Source of the DNA: SMWC01 sp045561055
GTDB lineage: Bacteria > Pseudomonadota > Gammaproteobacteria > Steroidobacterales > Rariloculaceae
DNA length: 64,000 nt
Direction: 5' to 3'
NCBI GenBank assembly: GCA_045561055.1
Contig: JBJKYL010000017.1
Location: forward strand, 342,723-406,722
The notes under the pieces are model-generated. The model was not told where the DNA came from. It did no database searches and saw only the letters and a program-made list of their open reading frames with translations. This document shows positions 34,883 to 43,902 of the stretch, piece after piece (position 1 is the first letter of the stretch; each line of letters starts with the position of its first letter). A program made the translations under genes and the position numbers.

Positions 34883-34985
34883 ATCGAGATCCTTTGGTCA
34901 CCATTTGACAAGACTCTAGCATTCCAGGATTGCTCCCGCGTTGTCCAAGCGTACCAAACTAACAATCAAATTACAGACAACAACT

Positions 34986-36008
34986 CTACCATTCAGTAAC
35001 GCAATTAAGCGCTTCTATTTCGACACCTGGAGCCCAATCGCGCGTTGAATCAATCGTAAAGGGGCTTTTGAAAACTACCGGATCAGTGATTGTTATCGAA
35101 TAATTCAACAACGCACTATCGGCCGATAAGGAAAATCGCTCAAAGTAACTGACTTCTGTTGATTGCGGTGTGCCGATCACCGAGTAATAAGGCCAGGCCA
35201 CGTGCGTTGTTCTGACGACGAGGTCATCACCCTCCCAACGGCCCACAGAATAGCCCAGAGGCGATGATTGGGACCTCTCACCGACTTCCATCGAATTCAT
35301 ATGGACTAAGCGCTCAACGCCAGCCTGCCGGACATTTATGACTATATCGTCCCCGCGTTTTACAAATTCCAGCGGGACTGGGTCGAACATCGTGTCCGGC
35401 ATACCTTGTTGGCAGTAGAGCTCCAGATTATCGACAATAGGATTATAGACCTGAGCTAATCGGTGCCCCTGATCCGTAAGTGGCTGTGCCTCGACGATTC
35501 CTCTAAGCAGTGAACCGAGACCAGAACGTCTGCCCCAAACGCGAAAAAGGCCATCAGCTTCTCGTTGCGCTAAAGCAACCTTCGTGGGATCAATATCCGC
35601 AGTCGGCGCCAGAGCCGTTCCCATCCAGAGAAATTCACGATTACCCTGCACCAACTCCTGTCCATCCGGTAACAAAAGGTTTAACACACCGAGAGATCTC
35701 GGGTTCCGCTTAGATACATATCCAGCAACACTCGCACGCCCCAAAAAACTTTCAGGTGATATACCTCTACGCTCTAAGGCACGTGGAGAGGGCCCTAGTT
35801 CCAATTCCCAGATAGTCTCCTCACCATCATTACTGAAAGATTTTACTTTCGCCCGCACATGGGGATTACGCCAAAGCACATCAACGAACTGCCCTTCGAC
35901 TTCAATGACACGGTCGGTAAAATACAAGACTTCATTCGAAGGCGGCCCATGATGAGCCGCTGCTGACAGTGCAAATAACAACAAACACGGCAAGAGCGGT
36001 CGTTCCAT
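34986..36008 (-). CDS. DUF6152-type secreted protein, subfamily A (long form)
   Basis: A 340-residue secreted protein. The signal peptide ends SAAA and the mature protein would start HHGPPSN. The N-terminal domain (to about residue 110) has VIEVEGQFVDVLWRNPHVRA and LELGPSPRALERRGISPESF. A second domain has ADGLFRVWGR, YCQQGMPDTMFDPVPLEFV, LGYSVGRWEGDDLVVRTTHV and ITDPVVFKSPF, and it ends LNCVTEW. Cysteines at CQQGMP and NCVTEW may pair. It starts 1 base after the amidohydrolase stop, so the two are translated together. Biochemical function is unknown. Confidence 0.8.
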   Translation of the reverse strand: MERPLLPCLLLFALSAAAHHGPPSNEVLYFTDRVIEVEGQFVDVLWRNPHVRAKVKSFSNDGEETIWELELGPSPRALERRGISPESFLGRASVAGYVSKRNPRSLGVLNLLLPDGQELVQGNREFLWMGTALAPTADIDPTKVALAQREADGLFRVWGRRSGLGSLLRGIVEAQPLTDQGHRLAQVYNPIVDNLELYCQQGMPDTMFDPVPLEFVKRGDDIVINVRQAGVERLVHMNSMEVGERSQSSPLGYSVGRWEGDDLVVRTTHVAWPYYSVIGTPQSTEVSYFERFSLSADSALLNYSITITDPVVFKSPFTIDSTRDWAPGVEIEALNCVTEW

Positions 36009-36009
36009 C

Positions 36010-37272
36010 TCAACGTGTCATTAACGCAGCACGATCGACCTGTTCTCCACGGAGGTAAACCCGTGAGATCCGCCGCGTATTCTTAATATTCTCAAGAGGA
36101 TTAGCAGAAAGCACAATAAAATCTGCGCTTTTACCTACTTCGATTGTGCCCATATCAGTTAATCCCAACGCGTCAGCTGAATTCTTAGTAGCGGCTACTA
36201 TAACTTCGCCTGGCGTCATACCAGAAATCACCATGTCTTCCATCTCAGTATGTGGCGCCCAAGGCGTATTTCCATCAGTACCCATAGCAATAGTCATCCC
36301 TGCGATATTGAGTCGGGCCAGATTACGGGACTGAATACCAAAAGCTACTTTAGCCTGAGAGTTATCTTCCCCGGCCCGTAGTGCGGCTAATTCCTCATTG
36401 GGTATCGAACCGGTAAGCCAGCTCGGATCAATCGCAACACCGCGTCCGGGCAAATTGGGAATAAGTACAACATCGGGATTTTCGCGCACCAGTTGGAGAA
36501 ATTCGTCATCTATATCCTGATCGCGAACGCCATGCGCGAAAATATCTACACCCGCGCGAAGTAGGCCTTTTCCATCTTCAAGATCAAATATATGTGCAGC
36601 CACCTTCAAGCCTTGCGCATGTGCTTCCTCAATAACCGCTCCGTAAATTTCGGGAGTCAGCTTCACAAATTGATCATCTCGATCATCGACCCAAACCTTG
36701 ATTAAGTTAACGTTGCGGGCAGCCTCTATTCGAACGGCCTCGCGAGCCTCTTCCTCAGTCCCAACCCAGTGGACCACCCGGCGCCCCGGTTCCGGACCAA
36801 CAATGCCGTGACCAGCTGACAAAAACCGTGCTGTCCCCGGAATTGTTTCATCACGCAGATCGAGTGGAGCGTCCGGCCCGTCTGATCCCATACTAATAGC
36901 AGCACCAACCCCAAAATATGCACGCCGTTGCAGATCCTCTATCAGAGTGTCACGGCTAGTAGTCATATGCGTATGCGCATCAACGATCGCAGGCATAACC
37001 GTCATTCCAGCTAGATTCACCCGCGTTGCTGCCTCCGGCACGGTGTACGCACCTATCTCACCCACGGCAGTGATTTCACTATTTGAAACAGTAAACATTC
37101 CATTTTCGATTACAGCGCCGTTACCTACAATGAGCCTTGCTCCCTCGTATACAACACTATTTCGAGGCGCCTGTCCTTGAGCGCAGGCTGTAAGTAAAAC
37201 AAATGCAACTGCAAGCACCAAAGGCTGTCCTGTAATGCCCCCGCAATACGATTTTATGTTTTTTGTCTGCAT
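36010..37272 (-). CDS. Amidohydrolase-family metal-dependent hydrolase, lipoprotein
   Basis: ATG 37272 has GGAGATTACG just upstream. The 420-residue protein begins with a lipoprotein signal ending LLTAC and carries the amidohydrolase fold. Metal ligands are visible in VDAHTHMTTSR, LKVAAHIFDLEDGK, DIFAHGVRDQD and MGTDGNTPWAPH. The composite beta domain closes with GKSADFIVLSANPLENI. This subgroup includes imidazolonepropionase-like and peptidase-like enzymes acting on cyclic amides and esters; the substrate is not readable. It is the first gene of a unit with a DUF6152-type protein one base downstream. The gene end at 1-147 is a related protein. Confidence 0.9.
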   Translation of the reverse strand: MQTKNIKSYCGGITGQPLVLAVAFVLLTACAQGQAPRNSVVYEGARLIVGNGAVIENGMFTVSNSEITAVGEIGAYTVPEAATRVNLAGMTVMPAIVDAHTHMTTSRDTLIEDLQRRAYFGVGAAISMGSDGPDAPLDLRDETIPGTARFLSAGHGIVGPEPGRRVVHWVGTEEEAREAVRIEAARNVNLIKVWVDDRDDQFVKLTPEIYGAVIEEAHAQGLKVAAHIFDLEDGKGLLRAGVDIFAHGVRDQDIDDEFLQLVRENPDVVLIPNLPGRGVAIDPSWLTGSIPNEELAALRAGEDNSQAKVAFGIQSRNLARLNIAGMTIAMGTDGNTPWAPHTEMEDMVISGMTPGEVIVAATKNSADALGLTDMGTIEVGKSADFIVLSANPLENIKNTRRISRVYLRGEQVDRAALMTR

Positions 37273-37513
37273 CGTAATCTCCACAAATAATTTTTTTATA
37301 CCTTACGTTAGATAAATGTTTTGATATCGGCCATCAATAAATAATCCATCTCCAACCAGCGAAATCCAACTAGCCTAAGGGCTATTGCTTGGCAAGTTAT
37401 CGAGAAAACGGTCACGATCGTTATAAGCCCACCGGCCACTGATCATTTGATTTCATAGAAATAGTGTTTCTTAACAACTCATCAACGGCAACCTCTGGTT
37501 ACGGCAAACTAGT

Positions 37514-37551
37514 TGCCCCTGCGACAAAGCTCAGGGGCATTTATTTTTCTT
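37514..37551 (+). terminator. Orphan intrinsic terminator on the plus strand
   Basis: An 8-base-pair stem TGCCCCTG / CAGGGGCA (37514-37521 and 37532-37539) with a 10-base loop is followed by TTTATTTTTCTT. The orientation is plus strand, but no plus-strand gene lies upstream: the amidohydrolase start at 37272 runs the other way. The 364-base gap 37285-37648 otherwise shows no protein-coding gene. The terminator may end a small RNA, or be left over from a lost gene. Confidence 0.75.
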
Positions 37552-37648
37552 CCTACACCTATCACCTATTGACCTTAAGGTGAGCACCATCAACAGGTAG
37601 CGTATTCTTAATTGTTTCAGATCACAATTCCTAACGAGCACATAGCCT

Positions 37649-37897
37649 TTGAACGAACCATTCCTCATATATCAGCTCCGTCCGGAAGATACAGTTGCGG
37701 AAAATGAGTTCGAGAAAATATGTCGCTATGGAGGATTGCAAGCAAGCGAAGTCGTTCGAGTAAGGATCCACCATACAAGTCTGCCCAAAATCCAACTCGA
37801 AAACTATTGCGGGATCATTGTCGGTGGAAGCCCACTCGACGTGAGCATACCGGAGGACGCGAAAACCCAAATACAAAAAAGGAAGATACGCCTCTAG
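37649..37897 (+). pseudogene. Glutamine amidotransferase (class I), N-terminal fragment
   Basis: This 82-codon frame starts at TTG 37649 and stops early. It reads NEPFLIYQLRPEDTVAENEF, EKICRYGGLQASEVVRVRI and LENYCGIIVGGSPLDVSIPE, the start of a GMP-synthase-like glutamine amidotransferase, which is normally about 240 residues. The catalytic Cys nucleophile elbow and His-Glu pair are absent, so no activity is expected. It ends shortly before the convergent aprA. I read it as a truncated remnant rather than a working gene. Confidence 0.65.
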
Positions 37898-37943
37898 CGA
37901 AGAAAATACTCTACCGATCCGTTAGTCGGTACCGACAAGTTTT

Positions 37944-39788
37944 CTAATCAATCATATGATGTACGGGCGCCTTTTCCATATCCCAGCTCTCCGAGTCCTT
38001 GTCATACTGGGATAAAGTGAAGCAATGCCAATCGGAATCGTCTAACTTTGGATGATCGCCGCGATAATAGTATCCAGGCCACCGAGTTTCTGTCCGGAAC
38101 ATCGTGTGATGCGTTACGGATTCCGAAGCTAGCAAGCGATGCTGCAGTTCCCAGGCTCGCTGAAGCTGATGAAGATCCTCGGCCCCTATACAATTGAGGT
38201 CTTCCTTTAGCATCCCCAACAACTCTAGCCCACGGGTCAATAGCGGCTCGTTAGTGATATAGTTTGCCCCAATACCACCAACGTATTCGTCCATAATCTT
38301 CTCAAGACGTTGGAGCCCCTGTATCGGAAGTAGGTAACTCGGAGAAACAGTGCCCCCCACTATCTCGTTACGACCAACTTCGTAATTTTCCATCGGTTGA
38401 AAAACTTTCTTCTTTAAGTCTTCGTACTCCGCCTCGCTCACCTCAGGCCGATCGTTACCTAAATCATTAACGTAGTTAACCGCTGCCTTAGCAGCAATCC
38501 GCCCTTCCGCAAATGATCCTGAAGAAAACTTGTGGGCCGCGCCCCCTATGGTATCACCGGCACCGAAAAGCCCGTCGACGGTCATCATCCGATTATATCC
38601 CCACTGATAGTCCGAGGGCGCCAAATCTTCCGGACCGCTAGCCCATGCGCCGGAGCACGTCGCATGGGAACCCATGACGTAGGGCTCGGAGGTCGTCAAT
38701 TCGGGATTCGTATGTTTTGGATCAATATTCTGCGACGCCCACACTACCGCCTGTCCAATGGTCATGCCGAGGAAATTCTCCCAACCGACAGTTTCCTTAT
38801 GCGGGTCCTGAAAAGCCTCCTTCGTCACCATTCGGATCGGGCCTCGACCAGCCTTCAGCTCCTCTAGCAGAGCGTGATTTCGAAGACAGGTTGGCACCGG
38901 TTGCCTATCAACGTAATCCCCCACCAATTCCCTAGTATGGTCATACCATTTAGACTCATATTCTTCACCGTACGCGTTTTCAGTATGTGTCTTGAGATGT
39001 AGGAAGTAGGCACCAACCGGACCATATCCATCCTTAAACCGAGTAAGGACAATACGATTTTCCATCTGTGTCATCTTGGCACCAACGAGGATCGGTAATG
39101 CATATGCAGAAGCACTACTCCATGGGGCATACCATGTCCTCCCCATACCCTCACCAACCGCACGCGGTTTATAAATATGTGATGCGCCACCGGCACACAC
39201 GATAACGGCATTCGCACGGAAAACGAAGAAATCACCACTACGAACATTGAAACCAACGGCCCCAGCAACTCGATTAGGCTTGGTTTTGTCCATCAATAGG
39301 TGGGTCACCATGATGCGGTTATAAACTTTTGTTGCAGCTTTTCGCGCAGCCTCAGCAACGATCGGCTTGTAACTTTCACCATGAATCATGATCTGCCATT
39401 TACCTTCTCGTTGATACTGTCCCGTTTCCGGGTCTCTCATCATCGGAAGGCCCCACTCCTCAAACTTATGCACTGAGGAGTCAACATGCCGGGCGATGTC
39501 ATAACCAAGATCCTCACGCACAAGACCCATCAGATCATTTCTAGCGTAGCGGACATGGTCTTCAGGTTGGTTCTCGTTCCACTGCATGCCCATGTAGGTA
39601 TTAATCGCATACAGACCTTGGGCAACAGCACCGCTGCGCTCAATATTCGCCTTCTCGACACATACAATTTTAAGGTCACGCCCCCAATACCTAGATTCGT
39701 AAGTAGCACCGCAACCAGCCATACCTCCGCCGATAACGAGAATGTCTGAATCAACAAAAACAGTTTTTCTCCGAGAGAAAAGGCCCAT
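37944..39788 (-). CDS. aprA: Adenylylsulfate reductase alpha subunit
   Basis: AprA (614 residues) is the FAD subunit of APS reductase, which in sulfur oxidisers runs in reverse, joining sulfite and AMP to make APS. The FAD-binding start is DILVIGGGMAGCGATYESRY. Substrate-site regions are IERSGAVAQGLYAINTYMG, AGGASHIYKPRAVGEGMG and TMFRTETRWPGYYYRGDHPK. The length is normal. The gene begins one base inside the aprB stop (TAATG), so translation is coupled. The whole unit sat-aprM-aprB-aprA is on one strand, and the presence of aprM is typical of sulfur oxidisers. No dsr, sox or qmo genes are in the window. Confidence 0.96.
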   Translation of the reverse strand: MGLFSRRKTVFVDSDILVIGGGMAGCGATYESRYWGRDLKIVCVEKANIERSGAVAQGLYAINTYMGMQWNENQPEDHVRYARNDLMGLVREDLGYDIARHVDSSVHKFEEWGLPMMRDPETGQYQREGKWQIMIHGESYKPIVAEAARKAATKVYNRIMVTHLLMDKTKPNRVAGAVGFNVRSGDFFVFRANAVIVCAGGASHIYKPRAVGEGMGRTWYAPWSSASAYALPILVGAKMTQMENRIVLTRFKDGYGPVGAYFLHLKTHTENAYGEEYESKWYDHTRELVGDYVDRQPVPTCLRNHALLEELKAGRGPIRMVTKEAFQDPHKETVGWENFLGMTIGQAVVWASQNIDPKHTNPELTTSEPYVMGSHATCSGAWASGPEDLAPSDYQWGYNRMMTVDGLFGAGDTIGGAAHKFSSGSFAEGRIAAKAAVNYVNDLGNDRPEVSEAEYEDLKKKVFQPMENYEVGRNEIVGGTVSPSYLLPIQGLQRLEKIMDEYVGGIGANYITNEPLLTRGLELLGMLKEDLNCIGAEDLHQLQRAWELQHRLLASESVTHHTMFRTETRWPGYYYRGDHPKLDDSDWHCFTLSQYDKDSESWDMEKAPVHHMID

Positions 39789-40249
39789 TACGCCCCTCCC
39801 GACATATCGCGATGTGGTTTCAAGCTAGGCAACTTTTCGATGTTCAGCGCTTCTGGTTCATGAGCAAGCTCCTGATTCTTAAAATCATCATGGCTCGGCA
39901 ATTCGTAATCCGCCGGTGATTTAATCGAACCCCATGGTGTAGTTCGGATTGGAGAAACAAAATTCTTTTCTCTACCATCCCGAAATTTAACGCTCCACGA
40001 AATAACCCCCTTTTTTTCCTCTCTTAGCACTCGAACACTGTGCCCTAGAGGGGCGAAATCGGCATAACCGCGTACGTCAATTGCGTTCTGCGGGCAAGCC
40101 TTAACGCAGGAATAACACTCCCAGCAAAAATTGGGTTCAATGTTAACCGCACGACGATAGGTCGTATCAATGTGCATAATGTCCGATGGGCAGATATCGA
40201 CACAATGTCCGCAACCATCGCAACTTGTCATGTAAACAAACGTCGGCAT
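39788..40249 (-). CDS. aprB: Adenylylsulfate reductase beta subunit
   Basis: AprB (153 residues) carries two 4Fe-4S clusters that pass electrons to and from AprA. Ligands are CDGCGHCVDICPSDIMH and CWECYSCVKACPQNAID. After the ferredoxin part a beta-rich tail (VRVLREEKKGVISWSVKF) wraps the alpha subunit, as in known AprB. It is about normal length. It is located between aprM and aprA and overlaps aprA by one base. Confidence 0.96.
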   Translation of the reverse strand: MPTFVYMTSCDGCGHCVDICPSDIMHIDTTYRRAVNIEPNFCWECYSCVKACPQNAIDVRGYADFAPLGHSVRVLREEKKGVISWSVKFRDGREKNFVSPIRTTPWGSIKSPADYELPSHDDFKNQELAHEPEALNIEKLPSLKPHRDMSGGA

Positions 40250-40314
40250 TACTTTTCCGCTCTCCTATTTTCGAAAAACAATAACGGACTATCCCGCAAA
40301 AATGAATGAATCAA

Positions 40315-41100
40315 TTAATAATTACTAGAGCCCTCGCGAACACTGCCAAGCGTTTCTGGCTTGTCCGCAGACAGTGGCATGTTGTTCCTAGAGCCATTCG
40401 CTTCCTCTACTCGTCTTTGAAAGGAAGCTGCGGGCTTAAAGAACATATGGGCAAATTTAGACCATGGCACAGTTCCAAAAAGTATCGTTGTCGCTATCAC
40501 GTACAACCCAAAAACCACATTTACCCACGAGTTATTTAAGACTTGGAAATACGCCCAAACTAAAGCTAGTGTTCCGCTTCCAACAAGCGCGAGAATAAAC
40601 AGATCCGCTCGTACAACCCGGAATGGCGAATTTCCCTCAGCAGTAACGTCGACCCGAATAAAAAACCAAAACCAATAGCCACCGAAACAAACCATCAAGG
40701 CTCCGATATGCCAGAGAAACGGGAGGATCGCGGGCGCAAGAGTAGCGGGCGTCGGATACCAAAACACCATAGCAACAGTTGTAGCGGCATATGCCAAAAA
40801 ACCGTACATAGTTATGAGGTGGGCAATTCTGCGACGCGTGTTACAGAATTCACCAGACATCAGCGCCTCAACCACAACCGTTTTAACAGCCAGAGCAGCC
40901 ATATCACCAGGACTAACCGACTGGGTACCCTTATTCTTCACATCGCGCCAATTTCTAAAAAAATATTGCGCACTCTTTTTATGTAGTACGTCGTACACCG
41001 TTCCAGCCATAACCAGAATTATCATAACGATGATGTAACCCTGCATGACAAAAGGCGATAAGAACGCCGAAAGCTCTGCGAACGGATTGGTAGTAAACAT
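40315..41100 (-). CDS. aprM: AprM, membrane anchor for APS reductase
   Basis: A 261-residue integral membrane protein with about five hydrophobic segments, for example QGYIIVMIILVMAGTVY, RIAHLITMYGFLAYAATTVA, LWHIGALMVCFGGYWFWFF and ADLFILALVGSGTLALVWAY. Position directly before aprB-aprA matches aprM of sulfur-oxidising bacteria, proposed to anchor AprBA and connect it to the quinone pool. Histidines in membrane segments (RRIAHL, LWHIG) could bind haem b, as in QmoC and NarI relatives. The identification rests on gene order, length and topology. Sat lies 181 bases upstream on the same strand. Confidence 0.85.
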   Translation of the reverse strand: MFTTNPFAELSAFLSPFVMQGYIIVMIILVMAGTVYDVLHKKSAQYFFRNWRDVKNKGTQSVSPGDMAALAVKTVVVEALMSGEFCNTRRRIAHLITMYGFLAYAATTVAMVFWYPTPATLAPAILPFLWHIGALMVCFGGYWFWFFIRVDVTAEGNSPFRVVRADLFILALVGSGTLALVWAYFQVLNNSWVNVVFGLYVIATTILFGTVPWSKFAHMFFKPAASFQRRVEEANGSRNNMPLSADKPETLGSVREGSSNY

Positions 41101-41281
41101 TAATAGAGGATTCCGATGCTAAGCAGTGATTGCCGCAGCGTAATTAATAACTTCATTCGACCTACTAAATGTCGCTAAGTAATTAAACCGATGACCTATA
41201 ATAAAAAACTATTATATGTAAATTACACGCTAGAATAAAGAGGTTCTAGTGACCTATACAGCTAAGAAAGAACTGTGTTGG

Positions 41282-42451
41282 TCAGCAACTGTCGTAAAAC
41301 CGCTGTAGTACCGCGATTACTTCACTGCGACTGAACTCGGGCGGAATTGGTTCGTGTTTCGCGAGCATTTCACGCAGCCGCGTACCCGAAATCGTCAATC
41401 GGTGCTCCATCGCGTGCGGACAGGATTTACCTGTCGCCATACCATTGCATTGGTAGCAGAAAAAGGTAATGTCGATCTTAAGCGGCTGAATCTTAAGGCT
41501 ATCAACCGATAGACTGTCAAAAATATCGTGAGCATCAAACGGCGCATAATAATCACCGATACCTGCATGGTCACGGCCCACTATCAGGTGTGAGCAGCCG
41601 AAATTCTGGCGAAACACCGCGTGTAACAACGCCTCACGCGGTCCCGCGTAACGCATCTCAATTGGATAACCGGCTTGTAGAACAGTACCTGGCACGAAAT
41701 AATTTCGAACCAACGCATCGATAGCCTCAATCCGAGCCTCCGCCGGTAAATCACCTGGCTTAAGAGCGCCTAGCACTTGGTGAATCAGTAATCCGTCACA
41801 GATTTCTATAGCTATCTTTGCCAAATACTCATGGCTCCGATGCATTGGATTACGAGTCTGAAAGGCGGCAACCTTTGTCCAACCATTTTCTAGAAAAAGA
41901 GCCCGCGTTTCCGTTGGACGCAAGTATAGACCGGGGAAGCTATCAGGAAAATGTCCCTCGGACAGGGTACATACCCGCCCGCCGAGATTAACTGGTCCCT
42001 GCCCTAATACCTTCGCGACGCCAGGATGCGCAACATCAGCAGTACCGTATACCTGCAAACATTCAAACTCACGATCAATACAGTATTTATCCTCGATAGT
42101 AAGGACACCGATCAGATCACCGGTATCCCCGTCAACCAGCGCCACATCCTGACCAACACTTATACTATTAGCGAGCTTTTCAGTACAAGATAGCGTAATC
42201 GGAATGGGCCAGAAAAGCCCATCGGCTAATATCATATGTTCGCAGCAACCGCGCCAGTCTTCTTCGCTCATAAAACCCTTAAGCGGCGTGTAGGCGCCCA
42301 TACCGAGCATGAAAAGATCAGAAACTTCGCGACTTGTTAAAGGAACCTGTTTGAGTTTATTTGCACGGACTCTTTCTTTTGTTCTCTCAGGATCAGATAA
42401 AAGAAGGGGCTTGAGGGAGTCCGCACCGTGCGGCAAAATAAGACTCGACAT
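41282..42451 (-). CDS. sat: Sulfate adenylyltransferase (dissimilatory type)
   Basis: ATP sulfurylase of 389 residues; in the oxidative direction it makes ATP and sulfate from APS and pyrophosphate. Signature sequences are QTRNPMHRSHEYLAKIAIE, with the nucleotide-binding HxxH motif, and GRDHAGIGDYYAPFD and LRYAGPREALLH-type RYAGPREALLHAVF. It has a zinc-like CYQC...CPH segment (FFCYQCNGMATGKSCPHA) typical of this type. GAGGAGG lies 8 bases before ATG 42451, a strong ribosome binding site. With aprMBA it forms a complete sulfite-to-sulfate route, and its start is about 110 bases from the divergent sulfate-exporter unit. Confidence 0.95.
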   Translation of the reverse strand: MSSLILPHGADSLKPLLLSDPERTKERVRANKLKQVPLTSREVSDLFMLGMGAYTPLKGFMSEEDWRGCCEHMILADGLFWPIPITLSCTEKLANSISVGQDVALVDGDTGDLIGVLTIEDKYCIDREFECLQVYGTADVAHPGVAKVLGQGPVNLGGRVCTLSEGHFPDSFPGLYLRPTETRALFLENGWTKVAAFQTRNPMHRSHEYLAKIAIEICDGLLIHQVLGALKPGDLPAEARIEAIDALVRNYFVPGTVLQAGYPIEMRYAGPREALLHAVFRQNFGCSHLIVGRDHAGIGDYYAPFDAHDIFDSLSVDSLKIQPLKIDITFFCYQCNGMATGKSCPHAMEHRLTISGTRLREMLAKHEPIPPEFSRSEVIAVLQRFYDSC

Positions 42452-42561
42452 GAAAACAACCTCCTCTTTTAGAATTTTAGCAGGTGCATTTACGAATTCC
42501 TGAGAAAAAAATATTAATCCTTGTTACAGTCGCTCTTCTAGCGATTTAGTTGTAGTCAATC

Positions 42562-42750
42562 ATGCCAGAACCCGAGGCTCCTGAGAAAAAACAAATCTCT
42601 CGCCCCGAGGACATAGCGGAAAAAACACTTTCCTCCGAAAAGCGCGAAGATATCTGGGCTCTTATTGTCACGATGGTCGTCCTAGTCCTATGCGTCGCCT
42701 TTCCAGACCAGATTCATTATTTCTTCCGAGACACATTGTACTTGTTCTGA
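42562..42750 (+). CDS. Small single-pass membrane protein before the sulfate exporter
   Basis: A 62-residue protein with a charged cytoplasmic part (PEAPEKKQISRPEDIAEKTL) and one membrane helix near the C-terminus (IWALIVTMVVLVLCVAFPDQ). The stop is 21 bases before the exporter ATG, on the same strand, so the two are probably co-transcribed. I know no name for the family. The position suggests an accessory subunit of the exporter. No clear ribosome binding site was seen before the ATG, and a false call is possible, although the clean topology speaks for a real gene. Confidence 0.65.
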   Translation: MPEPEAPEKKQISRPEDIAEKTLSSEKREDIWALIVTMVVLVLCVAFPDQIHYFFRDTLYLF

Positions 42751-42771
42751 TTACAGGCACCCGAGGATCGA

Positions 42772-43899
42772 ATGCAGCATCTAAAAAATCTCTTCGTTCC
42801 TGAATGGAGCAGATACATTCCAGGTTTTCTTTTCTGCACGTTATTTGCTCTCATAGCAATGAATCTCGATAGGCTCGTGAGCCAGTATCACGCGGATGGG
42901 ATCGGTTGGGCTACGTTTCTTTATGAAGAAGCGCAATTTAACTATGTGGTAATTTTATTATTAGGCGGCATTCTCATTCGTAACACAATATCGCTGCCAA
43001 AATTACTCCTTCCTGGCATTAGCGCTGCCCGACCAATCATTAAGCCTGGAATAATTATTCTGGGCGTGCACTATGTCTGGGCAGATGTTATACGTGTCGG
43101 AGGCTTGGGATTAGCCCTGACCGCGGTATTCATCTTTGGTACCGCAATTCTAGTAATGTGGTGGTGCAAAAAAGCAGGCGTATCCGATGGTCTTGGAGGA
43201 ATAATGGGCGCGGGTACTGGCGTATGCGGTGTTTCCGCTATCATTGCCACGTCACCAGTAGTAAAAGCAAACCCACTAGAAATCGCCTACGCCATCGGGA
43301 CAATTCTGTTCTTTGGTACTTTAATGCTGTTCATTATGCCCTACATCGGCCAAAGCATTGATTTACCAGGGTCACAGTTTGGTGCTTGGTCAGCAATTGC
43401 AATTCTCAATACTGCACAGCTGGTAGCGGCAGCCGAATGGTACGGCACAGAAGCCCTCGATACCGCGATATTGATTAACGTTGCGCGCATCATGTTTCTA
43501 CCGCTAGTAGTGTTGTTTGCGGTTTGGTTCTACATTCTTCGTGTAGGAAAACAGGGGCCAGGGCGTGAAATTAATAAATGGCAATTGGTGAAAGATAAGT
43601 TTCCACTCTTCATTCTTGGCTTTTTTGCTCTAGTATTACTAAACAGCCTAAGTCTCGAATCACTTGGTAACCCAAGGATCATCGGGTCGCCTTTCTGGGC
43701 CATGAATTCGGTCTACACATGGTGTTTCGCTATCGGTTTCGCTGGCATCGGCCTATCCATTTCTATTGAAGACATGAAAAAGGCTGGCGGTATGGCCTTT
43801 TCTATTGGCATGGTGACCTCCCTGGTGAAGATGGCATTAGGCTTGTTGGTTGTATTGCTAATCGGCGCTCAGTTACTACAGGTTACCGGAGGAGCTTAA
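42772..43899 (+). CDS. Putative sulfate exporter, YeiH family
   Basis: A 375-residue membrane protein with about ten hydrophobic segments, including FNYVVILLLGGILIRNTISL, GGIMGAGTGVCGVSAIIATS and AIGFAGIGLSISIEDMKKAG. This is the UPF0324/YeiH family, annotated as putative sulfate exporters. Divergent to sat-aprMBA, it would remove the sulfate produced by sulfite oxidation, which fits the context well. GAGG is placed at about 5 bases before the ATG. A universal stress protein follows 3 bases after the stop. The transported ion is an inference from the family and location. Confidence 0.9.
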   Translation: MQHLKNLFVPEWSRYIPGFLFCTLFALIAMNLDRLVSQYHADGIGWATFLYEEAQFNYVVILLLGGILIRNTISLPKLLLPGISAARPIIKPGIIILGVHYVWADVIRVGGLGLALTAVFIFGTAILVMWWCKKAGVSDGLGGIMGAGTGVCGVSAIIATSPVVKANPLEIAYAIGTILFFGTLMLFIMPYIGQSIDLPGSQFGAWSAIAILNTAQLVAAAEWYGTEALDTAILINVARIMFLPLVVLFAVWFYILRVGKQGPGREINKWQLVKDKFPLFILGFFALVLLNSLSLESLGNPRIIGSPFWAMNSVYTWCFAIGFAGIGLSISIEDMKKAGGMAFSIGMVTSLVKMALGLLVVLLIGAQLLQVTGGA

Positions 43900-43902
43900 T
43901 TA

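Noticed and set aside
37925..37936. 12-base palindrome GTCGGTACCGAC after aprA
   Set aside because: Short stem without a convincing T run on the aprA strand; not strong enough for a terminator.
37944..42451. Sulfate reduction as the role of apr and sat
   Set aside because: aprM in place of qmo, and a sulfate exporter alongside, favour the oxidative direction; no dsr genes are in the window to decide directly.
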